A DNA stretch of 64,000 nucleotides from Apiotrichum sp. Y4204 (taxonomy: Eukaryota > Basidiomycota > Tremellomycetes > Trichosporonales > Trichosporonaceae). The position numbers were made by a program, and so were the translations under genes. Of this stretch, positions 9,987 through 22,759 are shown in pieces. Within the stretch, counting starts at the first letter, position 1. Each line of letters opens with the position of its first letter. The notes under the pieces are model-generated. The model had not been told where the DNA came from and searched no databases. It saw nothing but the letters and a program-made list of their open reading frames with translations. The stretch spans positions 1,054,001-1,118,000 of the forward strand of contig JAMYHL010000005.1 of assembly GCA_025531455.1 (NCBI GenBank), given 5' to 3'.

Positions 9987-12779
9987 GGTGGGCCTGTGGA
10001 CGGAGTCAGTACGACGCTCGGTGAGGTCGAGGATGGAGACCTGGCGCTCGAGACGGTGTGCGGAGGAGCCGGGGGAGATTGGAGGGGAGAGGGGGGTCAT
10101 TGAGTGAGGGGAGAGCGGAGACATTGTGACGGTGCAGGAGATGGAGATCAGAATGGAGAGAGCGACGAGCAAGACGCCGTCTCCGATTTCCAGCGCACTA
10201 TATCGTGTCTTCCCCGGACGACGTCCACGCCTGGAGGACAGGCAGGTCGCTGGGGATGCTGGCCATGCTGGGAAACATTCCCAGGCGAGGAGCGGATCAT
10301 GGGGAGTCTCGAAAGTCCGCTCTGTGTATGTTTCTTCGATTGGAACGTGACGAGGATGTTTTCCTGCCTGTGCATTCCACGATCATACCACCGCCGAGAG
10401 AAAAACAGACACGTTCTCAATAACTAGTGCGCGCCACGACGCGGCCCCACAGCCCAGGATGACCTACTTGATATGGTTTGGGGTGTGGTGGTGCTGTTGA
10501 AAGTCAGAGGACGCGTACGACATTTTGGGAAGGTTCTTGGGGATTGGGGGAATGAGACAGGTGCGAGTCTTATGAGAACCGAGATGGGAGGAGAGAGCGA
10601 TAGGAGCCATGGTTGACACAACGGCCACGACGTCGGCGGCGAACACACAAAGGAGGATGGGAGCAAGACACGCCCTGTGCTGAAAGGTGGGGGGAGAAGA
10701 TATTACTTACTGTTTTGTAAACGTTGACGGTGTGTGAGGGCGGGAGTGGGGGCGAGCTCGGGGCGCGGGGGAGGTGTAGATGGGATGGATGCAAAACTTG
10801 CAGTGTTGGTTGGTGGTGTGTGTGTTGATTTTGATGGTGAGAGAAGCGAGCACACGGTGTGTGTGGGGGGGGATCTGTTGGTGGCAGTGGGATGGATGGG
10901 GGTGTGGTGGATGATCACTGGCACTGGACGAGAACGCAAGCAAGGGGGGACACTAACGAGCACTAGGGCTCTTAATCTCAGGGTAAGCGCGCGGTCATCA
11001 CCGGCCAGAACGGCGTGCACTCAATGTCTCCCTCTCCCCAAGATGACTCACGCTCCATCTGCATGCTCTTCATGATCTTACATTCCCCCACAAGCCCAGA
11101 ACCTATACGATCATGCGATACCAGTTTTGCAAGAGTCTATCGGTCTCAACACGCATTCTGACTGGCTGGCCAACAAACTTGTCCCTGTGTGCTGGCTATT
11201 CTCATACCATAATATCTCGCCCCCACACCGAGATGCCGCCGGCGGTTTGCGATACAGTTGCGTCATAGATCACAGTCACAAGGGGCGGGACAGGCCCTGT
11301 AGCGAGCTGCAGCCCACATAGACCATGCATGGCACGAGGGGCACGAGGCCTTGAGGAATATTGAGGCACAACAGGGCGCTGTATTCTGGGCGGGCTCGCT
11401 TGGCTCCGACCACCTCTGCCGCTGCGGTGCCTCTCTGCGCCGCTCTCGCTGGTTTTGCCATGTTGCTGCGATTAGCGCTGTGGCACTGTGGTGCTCGACA
11501 GCTGACACTGCACAGCTGACGACTTGGCGCACTGCCGCGCGCTTCCAGAATGCGAGTTGCGGCGATGGCCACCGCCACCAAACGGGTGGAGGCTGAGCCT
11601 GGCGTTTCTGTGATCGCTGTCCCAATATTATCGGCCCGTTCGCCGGCTTTCCCATCCTCGCTGGTTCACCTACGTTGGGGGTTTCATACACAGCACCGCC
11701 AAGCCACAACACGATAGAGATTCACGTCTTGGGCAACGCGACAGACAATAACAATGGAGCGCGGACCACGTCGCGCTCTTCGTTGCTTGGACACCTCGGG
11801 CCGGCGCCGCTTGATCGACACTGTGAACGTGTGAGGTACATCAGACACGGACGCGCCCCTGCGGCACTGCGCAGTCGAGGATCGATAATCTTGTTGCACG
11901 TTGAGCGGCGTATTGCATGCATTGCACAAAATTGCACACACCAACGCGCTCACTCCCCCTTCAGTCTCGTTCATTGATCGTTCAGTTACCCCACTACGCG
12001 TCGAGCGGACTCCTCGGACCCGACCGACCCAGGGCCTCGGTGTCCAGATATCGAATGCCAAAATTTCGGCACATTTATCATCACGCAGAAGCAGCTTATG
12101 TTTGTGCACGCTGTGCGGCCTCGATATGCCCGCCCCACCGTCGTCTCTCAATCTCAGTACCTCAGTCTCATACCGTCTGCAGCCGTCCCTCATTTCCTTG
12201 TTGTGTCGCTGTGCTCGGCATGCTCGGTCCCCGGTCCATTCGGGCGGGCGCCGAGTGTACTTGGCGCACAGACCCCTCTGATCCCTCTGATCCTGAGAGA
12301 TAAGAACTGTCCGATCCGGAGAGACTGCCCCAAGACCAGCAAAGGTACAAATGATGTGGACTCTGCAGTGGAAGTTTCTTATCAGATGGAAATCCACAGT
12401 TATGTAATGTGCTGCAGATCATGGACGTGTGAGTATCGCGTGGATTCAACTCTCCCACGATGCACGATATCACGATCTCATCCGTGGGTATCCCCATTTG
12501 CCTCCGTCGTTTATCGCCGGACTTTTGCCAGTGCTCGCGATCAGTTTCCCGACTTTTCGAACTCGTGAGCAGCTGCAATCAAGGCTCTCGAGATCTCGAG
12601 ATCACCTCCGTCCACCTACTCGGCACTCTGCGCTCGACGTCTCCGTCCCCGTCTCTGACTCCGACACCGGCCTCGACCTCGGCGCAGCAATTTATCCGAA
12701 GCTTGCGTTGGCGGACCACAACCGGCTCCTCTTCCCAAAACCCACCACCCTCACCACTCCCCTACTCCCTCCTCCACTC
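9987..12779. other. large intergenic region between pyruvate kinase and uL1m
   Basis: About 2.8 kb holds the pyruvate kinase promoter, a doubtful small leftward ORF near 10.5 kb, and the uL1m promoter. From about 11.0 to 12.4 kb I see no coding motif on either strand. GT-rich sequence on the plus strand (10.7-10.9 kb) resembles a pyrimidine-rich leader of a leftward transcript. Confidence 0.5.
10464..10610 (-). CDS. possible 48-residue small ORF behind a leader intron
   Basis: An ATG at 10610 opens a 48-codon frame rich in Pro, Ser and His, ending in TPNHIK. No family is recognised. A well-formed intron-like segment lies just upstream (10710 down to 10680, GTAAGT...CTTTCAG, 31 nt), within pyrimidine-rich leader-like sequence, which hints at a real leftward transcript. 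The frame may equally be the first coding exon of a longer gene, since AA|GTAGGT overlaps its stop, or an upstream ORF in the pyruvate kinase transcript unit. Evidence is weak. Confidence 0.25.
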   Translation of the reverse strand: MAPIALSSHLGSHKTRTCLIPPIPKNLPKMSYASSDFQQHHHTPNHIK

Positions 12780-13820
12780 ATGTCCCTCCCGACACTGCGC
12801 ACGACGGCGCGCCGCCTCGCCGCCGCGGGCCCGTCATCTGTGCGGAGCATCAGCACGACAGCGCCGGTGTGCGCAGCCAAGAAGAAGCGCCCCAAGGTGA
12901 CTGTCGTGTCGGACCCGGACGCGATGCCCCTCGGCGAGGCCGTGCGGACGCTGCGCGCGCTCGAGATTGCCTCCCCGGCCTCGGCGTACAGTATCGAGAT
13001 TACGACGCGGATGTCGAAGAGCGTGCAGATTCTGCGCGGGCGCACCGCGCTCCCGACCGACCCCCGGCGGGTGTCGGACGTGATTGTCGTTTTTGCGGCC
13101 AAGGACTCGCCCGAGGAGAAGATTGCAAAGGACGCCGGCGCGCACCATGTCGGCGGCCAGGAGCTCTTTGAGAAGATCCTCTCCGAGGAGATCAAGCCCA
13201 CAAAGGTCCTCGCTACCCCTACTATTGTCCCCATGGTCGCCAAGAGCCTTGCGCGTTTTCTCGGCCCCAAGGGCCTCATGCCCGCCGCCAAGCGCGGCAC
13301 CGTTGCCGACGGCTCCGAGCTCGGCGACCTCATCAAGACGGTGGGCGGCACTCTCGACTGGAAGGGAGACAAGCTTGGTGTCATCCGTGCCCGTGAGTTT
13401 GGAGCTTAAAGTCATGACAGGCTGGGAGTAGGAGTTGTGTGACGTCTCAACTCTGGGACAAACACTGCAGCTGGGTAGTTCGCACCTCTTAAGCTGATCA
13501 CGTCTCTTGCACTCCCAACTCTCGCCTCTCATCTCCTCATCTTCCCACCTCTGAATCTCACTAACCCCAGCCATCGGCCGCATGACCTTCACCGCGCCGC
13601 AGGTCGAGGCAAACGTGCGCGCATTCATCACCGCCGTCCGCGAAACCTCCGCCGCCGCCACCGCCGAGGAAAACGTCCTGAAGCGCGGCAAGCAGTGTGA
13701 GTACACTGAACACCGAGGTTTCTGATTGCGTTTGCTGATTCCCTCCCAGCATCCGCCATTCTCCGCGCGCGCATCGAGACGACCAACGGACCGAGTGTCG
13801 AGCTCACCGACGTTCTCTAA
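12780..13820 (+). CDS. MRPL1: mitochondrial large-subunit ribosomal protein uL1m
   Basis: It is the L1 stalk protein of the mitochondrial ribosome, which in bacteria binds 23S rRNA near the E site. Exons are 12780-13392, 13571-13696 and 13750-13820, giving 269 residues. An N-terminal matrix-targeting type leader (Arg/Ala/Ser-rich, SLPTLRTTARRLAAAG) precedes KKKRPKVTV. L1 family blocks follow: GAHHVGGQELFEKI, ATPTIVPMVAKSLARFLGP with KGLMPAAKRGTV directly after it, and, across the first splice, VIRAPIGRMTF, matching the family V.IGK/R strand. The C-terminal helix VEANVRAFITAVRET and a short end (ETTNGPSVELTDVL) complete it. The first intron is 178 nt and pyrimidine-rich. A longer in-frame frame extends upstream to about 12429, but the presequence favours the ATG at 12780. 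Confidence 0.93.
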
Positions 13821-14640
13821 AACTGACACATCATGCATCGCTATTCAGACATACAGGACCGGAAGGGCGGAAGGGGGAGCGCGAGAAGGGCGGATGCGGG
13901 AGCGCGAGACGTGTTGCTGAGACTAACGACGTGATGGACACTCTCAGCTTTCGTCGGCGCCCTCGGTTGACTGTGTCCCATCCTTCCACCTGAGCTTCCT
14001 CGTCTGCTTGGGCCCACTGCCTCTTTCTCATCTTCCGCTGCGTCTCACATTGCCAGGTCGTCTTACGCCTCTCCTTCTCCTGTCCTCTCTTCTTTTCTCT
14101 AACCCTTTCTCTATCGTTCTTTCCTTCTCTCCGTCTCCCAAGCTCTCTCCCAGGTTAGCGGAACCGTGTAACAAGCGTGCTGTATCCCACACGTGGCAAG
14201 CCCCTACAGTGCAGCCGCGCTTTCCTGTTGCGGCCATGAGTGGTCGTCCCAGTTGGATAATCGTGCGGCACACGACATGCGCGTTCACTCTTGTCGCTTC
14301 TCTTCTTCCCTCTTCAACCATTGTCCCTCTCCCACTGATTGCTAGCGAGGACTCACCTTCACAGCCCCACGCACTGACAAAGGAAGGAGGTGTTGCCCGC
14401 ATGGGAAACTTAGATTGCACCGGTCGTGTTTCTGATGGCGCACACGTTGAAGGCTAAGCAGCCAAAGATATACATAAACAACGTACAGGGCAATAAAAGA
14501 CCGACACCTTAACTGGTATAAGGGAAACATTGGAAACATTTGGGTGTGGAATGGTGGTATTACAAAGGCATGATGCGCCTACCCATCAGAGGTGCCCAAG
14601 CCACTAAGTGGGAGGGAGTCTCATCTCGCGGGATCCTCGG
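13821..14640. other. intergenic, downstream of uL1m
   Basis: No gene is supported. The sequence carries a C/T-rich plus strand at about 14040-14160 and short frames without recognisable motifs. It is the 3' flank of uL1m and leads into the repeat island. Confidence 0.5.
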
Positions 14641-15698
14641 CCCTCTCTCCTCGCCCTCCCCCCGTTTACCTCGGCGACATTGAATGTTTGGTCCGGCTTG
14701 GTGAGTCCATGTTTGTCGAAACCAGCTCGTCGGTCGAAGCTTGATGCAGGTCTATAACTGAAGTGATGGAACAGACGAACTCACCCCATCGATTCGAAGC
14801 TCTATGAGCCAAGCTCGGCTCGTGCTAGTTAGTGTTGTGAGTAAAGGTTAGTAAAGGTTAGTAAAGGTTAGAAAAGGTTAGTAGAGTCCGCAACGTCAGT
14901 CGAAGTCAGTAACGTCAGCCGGCAAAGTCAGCAAGGCTCCAGCAAAATAGGTAAATTCATCAGTGAGTGGTTGGAATTAGCATGCTCTTCGTTTACTTAC
15001 TGTACTACAGAATGTTGATGTCGCTTTGCGGTTGGTCAAACTATTCCCTGTGGGTGTAAGCCAAGTGGACTAGGGACTTTTACTAGGTTTCGATTAGGGG
15101 TGTCGTTTGGCGGCTTTGTGTAAGTAATACCCTGCACTGGTGCTTACTAGTCGAGACTTAAATGTCGTTTGAACTCGGCGTGACGTTGTGTCGATCTGAA
15201 TTGTGTCTGTGTGTGTTAGCACAATGTACTAATGCCTATACTAGGTGTGTTGGTTTGGCGTGTCGGTTGCTGGCTGTGTGTGAGTGAGTACTCCTCACTA
15301 ACGCTTACTACTTGATGCTTGGGCTTCGGTTGCTCTCCTCCTCCGCGATATCCTCCTTTTTTTCCGTGCGGTCAGGATCACGCTGCTTTGTTTTTGACTT
15401 ACCGATTTTGATTTATTACTTGATGACGAGACGAGACCGGCTCACTCGGATTAACCTTGAGACCAGCTCGGCGACGGAACGGAACGGAACGAATTAACCA
15501 CGACTGAGGACGAAACTGTTTTCTGTGGACGTGAGCTCAGACTCGAGTCTTTCGGGGGGGACTCAAGTCTATCGGGAGCGGCACTCACTGATATTTTGAA
15601 GTTTTAAACACGACCGGAAACGAAGCCTTTTTTTTCTGCAGGTCAGCCAGCTGTCCCTGTCGATACGTATTTTTGATTTTTTGATTTTTTTCTTGAAT
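14641..15698. repeat. degenerate non-coding repeat island
   Basis: This segment has a different texture from its surroundings: T-richer, without ORFs above 62 codons, and full of imperfect repeats. Four 10-bp units (three GTAAAGGTTA, one GAAAAGGTTA) run at 14841-14880. GTCAG then recurs five times within about 14890-14930. Three diverged copies of a roughly 90-bp module (a TGTCG-TTGGCGG-like core followed by TGTGTAAG/TGTGTGAG and often CTTACTA) start near 15010, 15080 and 15238. A 26-bp-spaced direct repeat (ACTCGAGTCTTTCGGG and ACTCAAGTCTATCGGG) lies at about 15541-15576. It may be a decayed transposon or structural repeat; no transposase remains. Confidence 0.55.
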
Positions 15699-16319
15699 TT
15701 ATGCTGAAAGGAACCGGGTCTGTGGCGTTGAGCGGTACAACCCCGTTGGGGGCCGTCGAGGCTTGCGGCGCTGCATGTCAGAACCGAGAAGCGATGGAAG
15801 GGAACTTCGGAAAGTAGGATATAGGGAGTGAGGCGTGGAAAGAGGTAACAACAAAAAGACACAACTCACGGGGCGGACCGGAACGGGGATGGCGAGGAGC
15901 GAAGGCGAGGGCGGAGGCGAGGACGAGGGCGACAGAGGCGGAGAGCGAGGGGGAGTCGGAGGCGGAGTCGGAGGAAAAACAGCGAAAGAAAAAGGAGGAG
16001 GAGGAAGCGGAATTGTGGGAGGGGGGCGAGAGGAGGGATGGCCCTGGGCGTCCGGCTGCGCGTTAGGTTGAATCAAGAGGGGCAAAATGAGAGCAAGGAG
16101 AGAAAAGTCACTCACAGCCGCCTTGGTGCCGCGGTCACGGCGCCGGAAAAGGGACAGAACCTTTTGGACGCCGCGCCGCAGGCGACTTTCCCGAGCCACC
16201 ACAGGAACCGGGGGAGGAGAGGGGGGAGGGAAAAAGAAAGGCGAAGTGGGAGGAGGAGGGAGAGCGAGCAGGGCGGAAGCGACGACATGAGGAGGGAGGA
16301 TATCGAAAATGGTGGACAT
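15699..16319 (-). CDS. small proline-rich protein, unknown function
   Basis: Three phase-0 exons (16319-16116, 16055-15870, 15770-15699) give 153 residues. I recognise no family. The N-terminus (STIFDILPPHVVASALLAL) is hydrophobic and could be a signal-anchor or amphipathic helix. A basic segment follows (RLRRGVQKVLSLFRRRDRG), then a long run of Pro/Ser/Phe repeats such as PPTPPPTPPRSPPLSPSSS, and a basic end (RRKPRRPPTGLYRS...RFLSA). The gene call rests on three things agreeing: two introns with good GTGAGT donors and CAG acceptors, unbroken frame, and a strongly pyrimidine-rich coding strand. Membrane or cell-wall association is a guess. Confidence 0.6.
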   Translation of the reverse strand: MSTIFDILPPHVVASALLALPPPPTSPFFFPPPSPPPVPVVARESRLRRGVQKVLSLFRRRDRGTKAAVSDFSLLALILPLLIQPNAQPDAQGHPSSRPPPTIPLPPPPFSFAVFPPTPPPTPPRSPPLSPSSSPPPSPSLLAIPVPVRPVSCVFLLLPLSTPHSLYPTFRSSLPSLLGSDMQRRKPRRPPTGLYRSTPQTRFLSA

Positions 16320-18018
16320 GTTGAGGGTTTGAAAACGGTACGAGAGTTTGAAGACGAGGTGGCGACCAGCGCGGAGAGTGTAGGTGTGTGATGATTGATG
16401 AAGAAAAGACAAAAGACGTTCGGTGGGACTGCCCGTTTTTATAGAAAACTTGGTTGGGGGGAGGGCGGGGGTCGACGTGGAAGAGAGAGAGGGTCGGGGG
16501 CATCCCAACGGTGAGCCATGGGCCGTTGTGAAATACTGACCCTCGGTCGGGGCGGTGCGAAGACATGACTGACTTGCTTTCCTGGGGTGCTCTGCCTCAA
16601 GACGACAACGTAGCATTGTGATGAGCTAGTGAGTTGGGAATTGTTATTTCGGATGGGATCTCTCGGACGGTACGCGGCAAGTCGGAGGGGAGGGGACGAG
16701 GGATGTGAGCGCGACTGACTTTCTTCTTGGGTGTCGCGCGGAGGTGGGAGTGTGGTGAGAGGTAGCAGAAATTTGGAATTGGGTGGTCTCTGAGGGCCAG
16801 GCCATGATGGTAAAGGTCGAGGCCTGGGTCGTGGTAAAAGGTGAAGGAGCAGAGGCTCAGAGTCGATGAGGAGGGTGGAGAGCGAGCGATTAAGTCGGGG
16901 GAGGTGGGAGAGGTGGGAGCGAGCGCAGGTGAGTGTAGTGGCGACGGCGAGATCTGGACCCAGACCAGCCTCGACGCGCTAAGAGCATTTCGAATGTGGT
17001 CTGTCCGGCGGGTCGGTGTTGCTAAGTGGAGCGCGAGTGGGTGAGGAAAGAGAGTGGGGGAGAGCCCAAGGAGCGGGAGAGAGGAAGTCGTGAATGGGAG
17101 CGACGACGGAGCCCGCGGAGCAGTGCTTAGTGACTTGGTGTTAGTGTGTAACGCGCGCTAGAGATAGTGCCGAGTGGCGACCTGGACTAATGACATTGAG
17201 GCAGAGCTGATACCGGCGGCGAGTTGGTGCGGCGCGCGAGCGAGGGGCGAGGCAGGAGTTGCGGTGTGCGTTCCGAGCGGGGTTGAAGTGGAAGAAACGG
17301 GGGAGATGGAAGAGTCAATGCAGCATTTGAGAAGTGAAGTGGCCGAGGAGATGGGAGAGGGTACCGAGAGGAGGGGGAGGGAGTACTGTGGAGGTGTAGG
17401 CAACTCAATCGACTCCATGATGAGATGAGATCGTTGAGAATCCGGAGAATGAATGAGGTTTCGCGGGTTGGTATCAAATGGGTGCCAAAACGCCACACTC
17501 GCACTAGCGCGATCGAGCTGCTCGTGTGATGGATCAAATGATCGCGTGTCCACTGTACAATTATCTTGTCCGCTATGCTCTACTGGCTATGCTCACCGTA
17601 TGCATTGTACACCAGTGGGTGGCATTCGCTTCTGCAGTGTCATATGTAGTGTTTCAATGCAGAGTCGGCGCTGGTCTGGGTCACAGAATGTGGATGGAAG
17701 AAAGTGGGGAGGAGCACAACAATTTATGCATAAATATCCGGGTCGACCCATCAGCAGCATCGGGTTTGTCCTCCGTGCGGGGCCGGGCGGCAGTGATTTG
17801 CCGTACGTAAAACTCATCCACAGTTGTTAGTACATCCGGAGTGATGCTACCGAGTGTAGTGCAACTAGCGGGACGGATGCAGTGTTGCCTCCGACAATGC
17901 ACACTAACTCAGACGCGTGTCAAACAGATCGTCTCTGCGCGATGCCAAATTGTACATTTGAATACTGATCCGGAACCCTATGGACAGGGAGAGAGAACTA
18001 ACAAAAAGGCCCAACTCG
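16320..18018. other. intergenic between proline-rich gene and SRP101
   Basis: About 1.7 kb holds the upstream region of the proline-rich gene and the 3' flank of SRP101. The minus strand is pyrimidine-rich from about 16.3 to 17.4 kb, as expected for a long 5' leader. A 131-codon minus-strand frame at 17158-17553 is Ser/Thr/Pro-rich without motifs and is not accepted as a gene. Confidence 0.5.
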
Positions 18019-20239
18019 CTACGAGCTGAGAAGCGCCTGGACAATGTGGTTGACGCGCAGGTGGCGGAGGTCGGTATACGTCTGCCCGCAGCCGACAAAC
18101 AGGATGGGCTGGCCGGTGACATACGTCATGGACAGCGCGGCGCCAACTTTGTCGTCCTGGCGTCAGTTAAAGCGGGTGTCTGCCACAACTCACAATAGTG
18201 TCAAACTTGGTAAGCAGAATGCCGTCGATTCCGCGCTGGCGGGATGCGCCGCCGGCAGCAGAGAAGTCCTTGAGCGAGCGGTCAAACTTTGTGAGCTGGT
18301 CGACGGCCTCGTTGCCGACGAGCGCCTCGCCGACGAAAACAATCTTGTCGGGATTGTTGACAGTCACGAGCTTGGCCAGCGCGCGCATCAGGGGCTCATT
18401 GTCCTGCATACGGCCGGCAGTGTCAATCAGGACGACGTCAAAGCGGTTCTCCTTGGCTGTATGTCAGTGAAGGGGTCTATGTGGTGGCTCACCATAGGCG
18501 ATAGCCTCCTTGGCAATGCCGGCGGCATCCTTGCCGTATCCGCGCTCGTAAAGCTCGATGCGACGCTTGCCGGCGTTCTCCCCGTCAAGACCCATACCGA
18601 GCTCATCTCCGAGTGCACCGAGGTTGCGGACGTGAACGCGGAGTTGCTCAACGGCGCCGGAACGGAATGTGTCGCATGCGGCGATGAGCACACGCAGGTT
18701 GTTCTGCAGCAGCCAGAAACAGACCTTGGAAAGATTGGTCGACTTGCCGACACCGTTGACGCCAACGAAAGTAATGGTGTACGGGTCAGGAGGTGCGTCG
18801 GGGCTGGAGAGCGAGCCAGGCTGGGCGCGCTTACGCTGGACGTCGACAAGAATGTCGGTGGAGGTCTTGGGAGTGAGAATACGGGTCATGGAGGCGGAAA
18901 GAGCGCCTTGGACCTGAGACTTGACGCTCGAAAGGCCGCCGAGCTTCTTGCCGACGAGAGCTGCGCCAACGCCGTCGCATAGCTTCTCCGCAATATCCTT
19001 TGCGACATTTTTCGACATCAGGTGCTTCTCCATCTCCGACAACACTGGACGGAGATCTTCGCGGGTGAGGACCTTGTTGCCAGACAGGCGGGAGAACATG
19101 CTCGACCAGGTGGATTCAGCCTGGGGCGCCTCCTCATCGTCGTCATCGATGGTGAGCGCGGCAGTGCGGCGGGCAAGAATGTCTTCCTCCGATGGAAGAT
19201 CATCACCACCACGGCGGAAGTCCCAGTCAGCGACCTCGTATCCTCCTCCCGCGGTGCGCGTGCCCATCGCGTCGGTCGAGATGAGAGCGTCAACATTGAC
19301 ATTGACCTTCTCCGGGGCGGGCGCCGAGTAGTCGAGAGCCGCCATCTCATCGGCGGTGACGGGCGTGTCACCCCACTTGCGCATCAGCTTGGAGGCTGCA
19401 CCGGACGCCTTGCGCTGGGGCGACGGCGCAGGGGACGGCGTGCTGACTGTCAGCTGAGGAGGAAGGATGGTGTAGCTGTACTCACTTGCCTCGTCCCTTG
19501 CCACGTCCTTTCATGCGAGTCTTTAATGCGGCGACGTTCTTGGCAATCTCCTCAGCTGTGACGGCATTCGAGCCGTCATCGGACTGTCCAGGAGCTGAGG
19601 GGTCAGTCAAGCGTCACCGTTTAGACGTACAGGATGCACCAGACTTCTCAACAACAGGGGGCGCAAGCCGCTGCAGGGCGATTTTGCCACTCTTCCTCCC
19701 ACCTGACGCCTCGGCATTCTTGAGACAACGCTCAAAGATCCTCTCCCAGCGTTCCTGCACGATCTTATCGCTGAGCACACGGAGAGCCGAGATGCTGCCT
19801 TCCGCAATCGTTCCAGCACGGTCGTTGAGCGCGTCGACAAGTGTCTCAAGGTAAGGTTGGAAGAGGGCGAGGAAGAGTTGCTTGGTGCGCTGGAGGAGCG
19901 CGGGGATATATGTTAGAGGAAGGAGGGCAGGGAAGACAACCTGTGATGAGTTTAGAGCAACAAGCGGGCAACTCACGACAAACACCAGTCCCAGACCGTT
20001 CTCCATCGTCCAGCGCACGCTGTACCCGTCCTTCTCGTATCCCTGCTCCTCTGTCCTTGCCTTTCCCTCGATGAAGACTTCGCGGATCAGCGCATTGACG
20101 GGCGATGTGGGTGTCGCGGCGAGTGCGGCAAATGTCGGGGTATACGACTTGGACCACAGAATCAGGCCGCCTGGTGGGTCAGTGAGACGATGAGCGCGAC
20201 GAACCCACTTTGATGTGAAATGGAGACGTGATCGAGCAT
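18019..20239 (-). CDS. SRP101: signal recognition particle receptor alpha subunit
   Basis: This GTPase docks SRP-ribosome complexes at the ER membrane for co-translational secretion. Exons are 20239-20209, 20170-19977, 19940-19631, 19594-19486, 19442-18493, 18456-18194 and 18156-18019, giving 664 residues; five of six introns are 36-38 nt. The N-terminal SRX domain ([16 protein letters not shown] onward) binds the beta subunit. A charged linker ([28 protein letters not shown]) follows. The NG domain has G1 GVNGVGKST near residue 440, [22 protein letters not shown] near 542, LTKFD (G4) and [11 protein letters not shown] (G5). Family order and length fit fungal SRP101. The fourth acceptor was chosen by phase: the third of three nearby AGs (GACAGTCAG|C) is the only one in frame. 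It is divergent from the DAHP synthase gene. Confidence 0.95.
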
Positions 20240-20776
20240 GTCTGCTATCTCTGTGCGAGTGAGGTGAGGGATGGAGAAGAGAGGAAGTGTTAGAGTGGAA
20301 TGGGTGTTGGATTGATGTGTGCTGCAACTGATCAACTGAACTGAAATGTCCGGTCATCCACAGACACGCCGTCGGCAATCGGTGGAGGGAAGGCGCGGAA
20401 AGCATGCTGATCATATCACGTGATATTCATGCTAAGCACACGTGATTCCAGCACTTTCCCCACGATCCCCACCCCAGCTGCCACAGCTGTGCCCCACACT
20501 GCCACTGCCGCCGGAGATGACGCCAAGCTCCGAGTCGCGACTGACACAGCCGATGTGCACTGCTCGACTCGGAAAATGACAAAAAGGAATCATCGACAAC
20601 ATCCAAAAGACATTCATCAAAAGTCAACTTTACAACTTTGTTGGTAGATGCGATCATCCCCTCTCCATCTCTTTGTCAAATCCATCTCTTGTCGACACAT
20701 TGTACAGCGCTCAGTACTGCCCGTCTTCCACCTGCCATCTGCTACATCGTCTAATCCGTCAACCTCAACTTCTCCA
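20240..20776. promoter_or_regulatory. divergent promoter, SRP101 / DAHP synthase, with E-box palindrome
   Basis: This 537-bp gap feeds both genes. It contains a perfect 14-bp palindrome, ATATCACGTGATAT at 20413-20426, and a second CACGTG at 20439-20444, 26 bp from the first. CACGTG with flanking TCA/TGA is the core bound by bHLH factors of the Cbf1/Pho4/Tye7 type in yeasts; occupancy here is inferred, not shown. Confidence 0.6.

Positions 20777-22759
<1,983 letters not shown>

Noticed and set aside
12834..13838. 334-codon minus-strand ORF antisense to uL1m
   Set aside because: The plus strand encodes a clear L1 protein with phase-correct introns; the antisense frame is Arg/Gly-rich filler.
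14841..14880. Telomere-like or CRISPR-like repeat (GTAAAGGTTA units)
   Set aside because: Units are contiguous with no spacers, so it is not CRISPR, and the GGTTA word does not match a telomere repeat array of useful length.
17158..17553. 131-codon Ser/Thr/Pro-rich minus-strand ORF
   Set aside because: No motif, no convincing donor or acceptor partner, and it lies in the pyrimidine-rich strand typical of leaders, where such frames arise by composition.
18044..18982. 312-codon plus-strand ORF antisense to SRP101
   Set aside because: It is the reverse-complement shadow of a conserved GTPase domain; GC-rich codon bias keeps the opposite strand open. It has no family motif.
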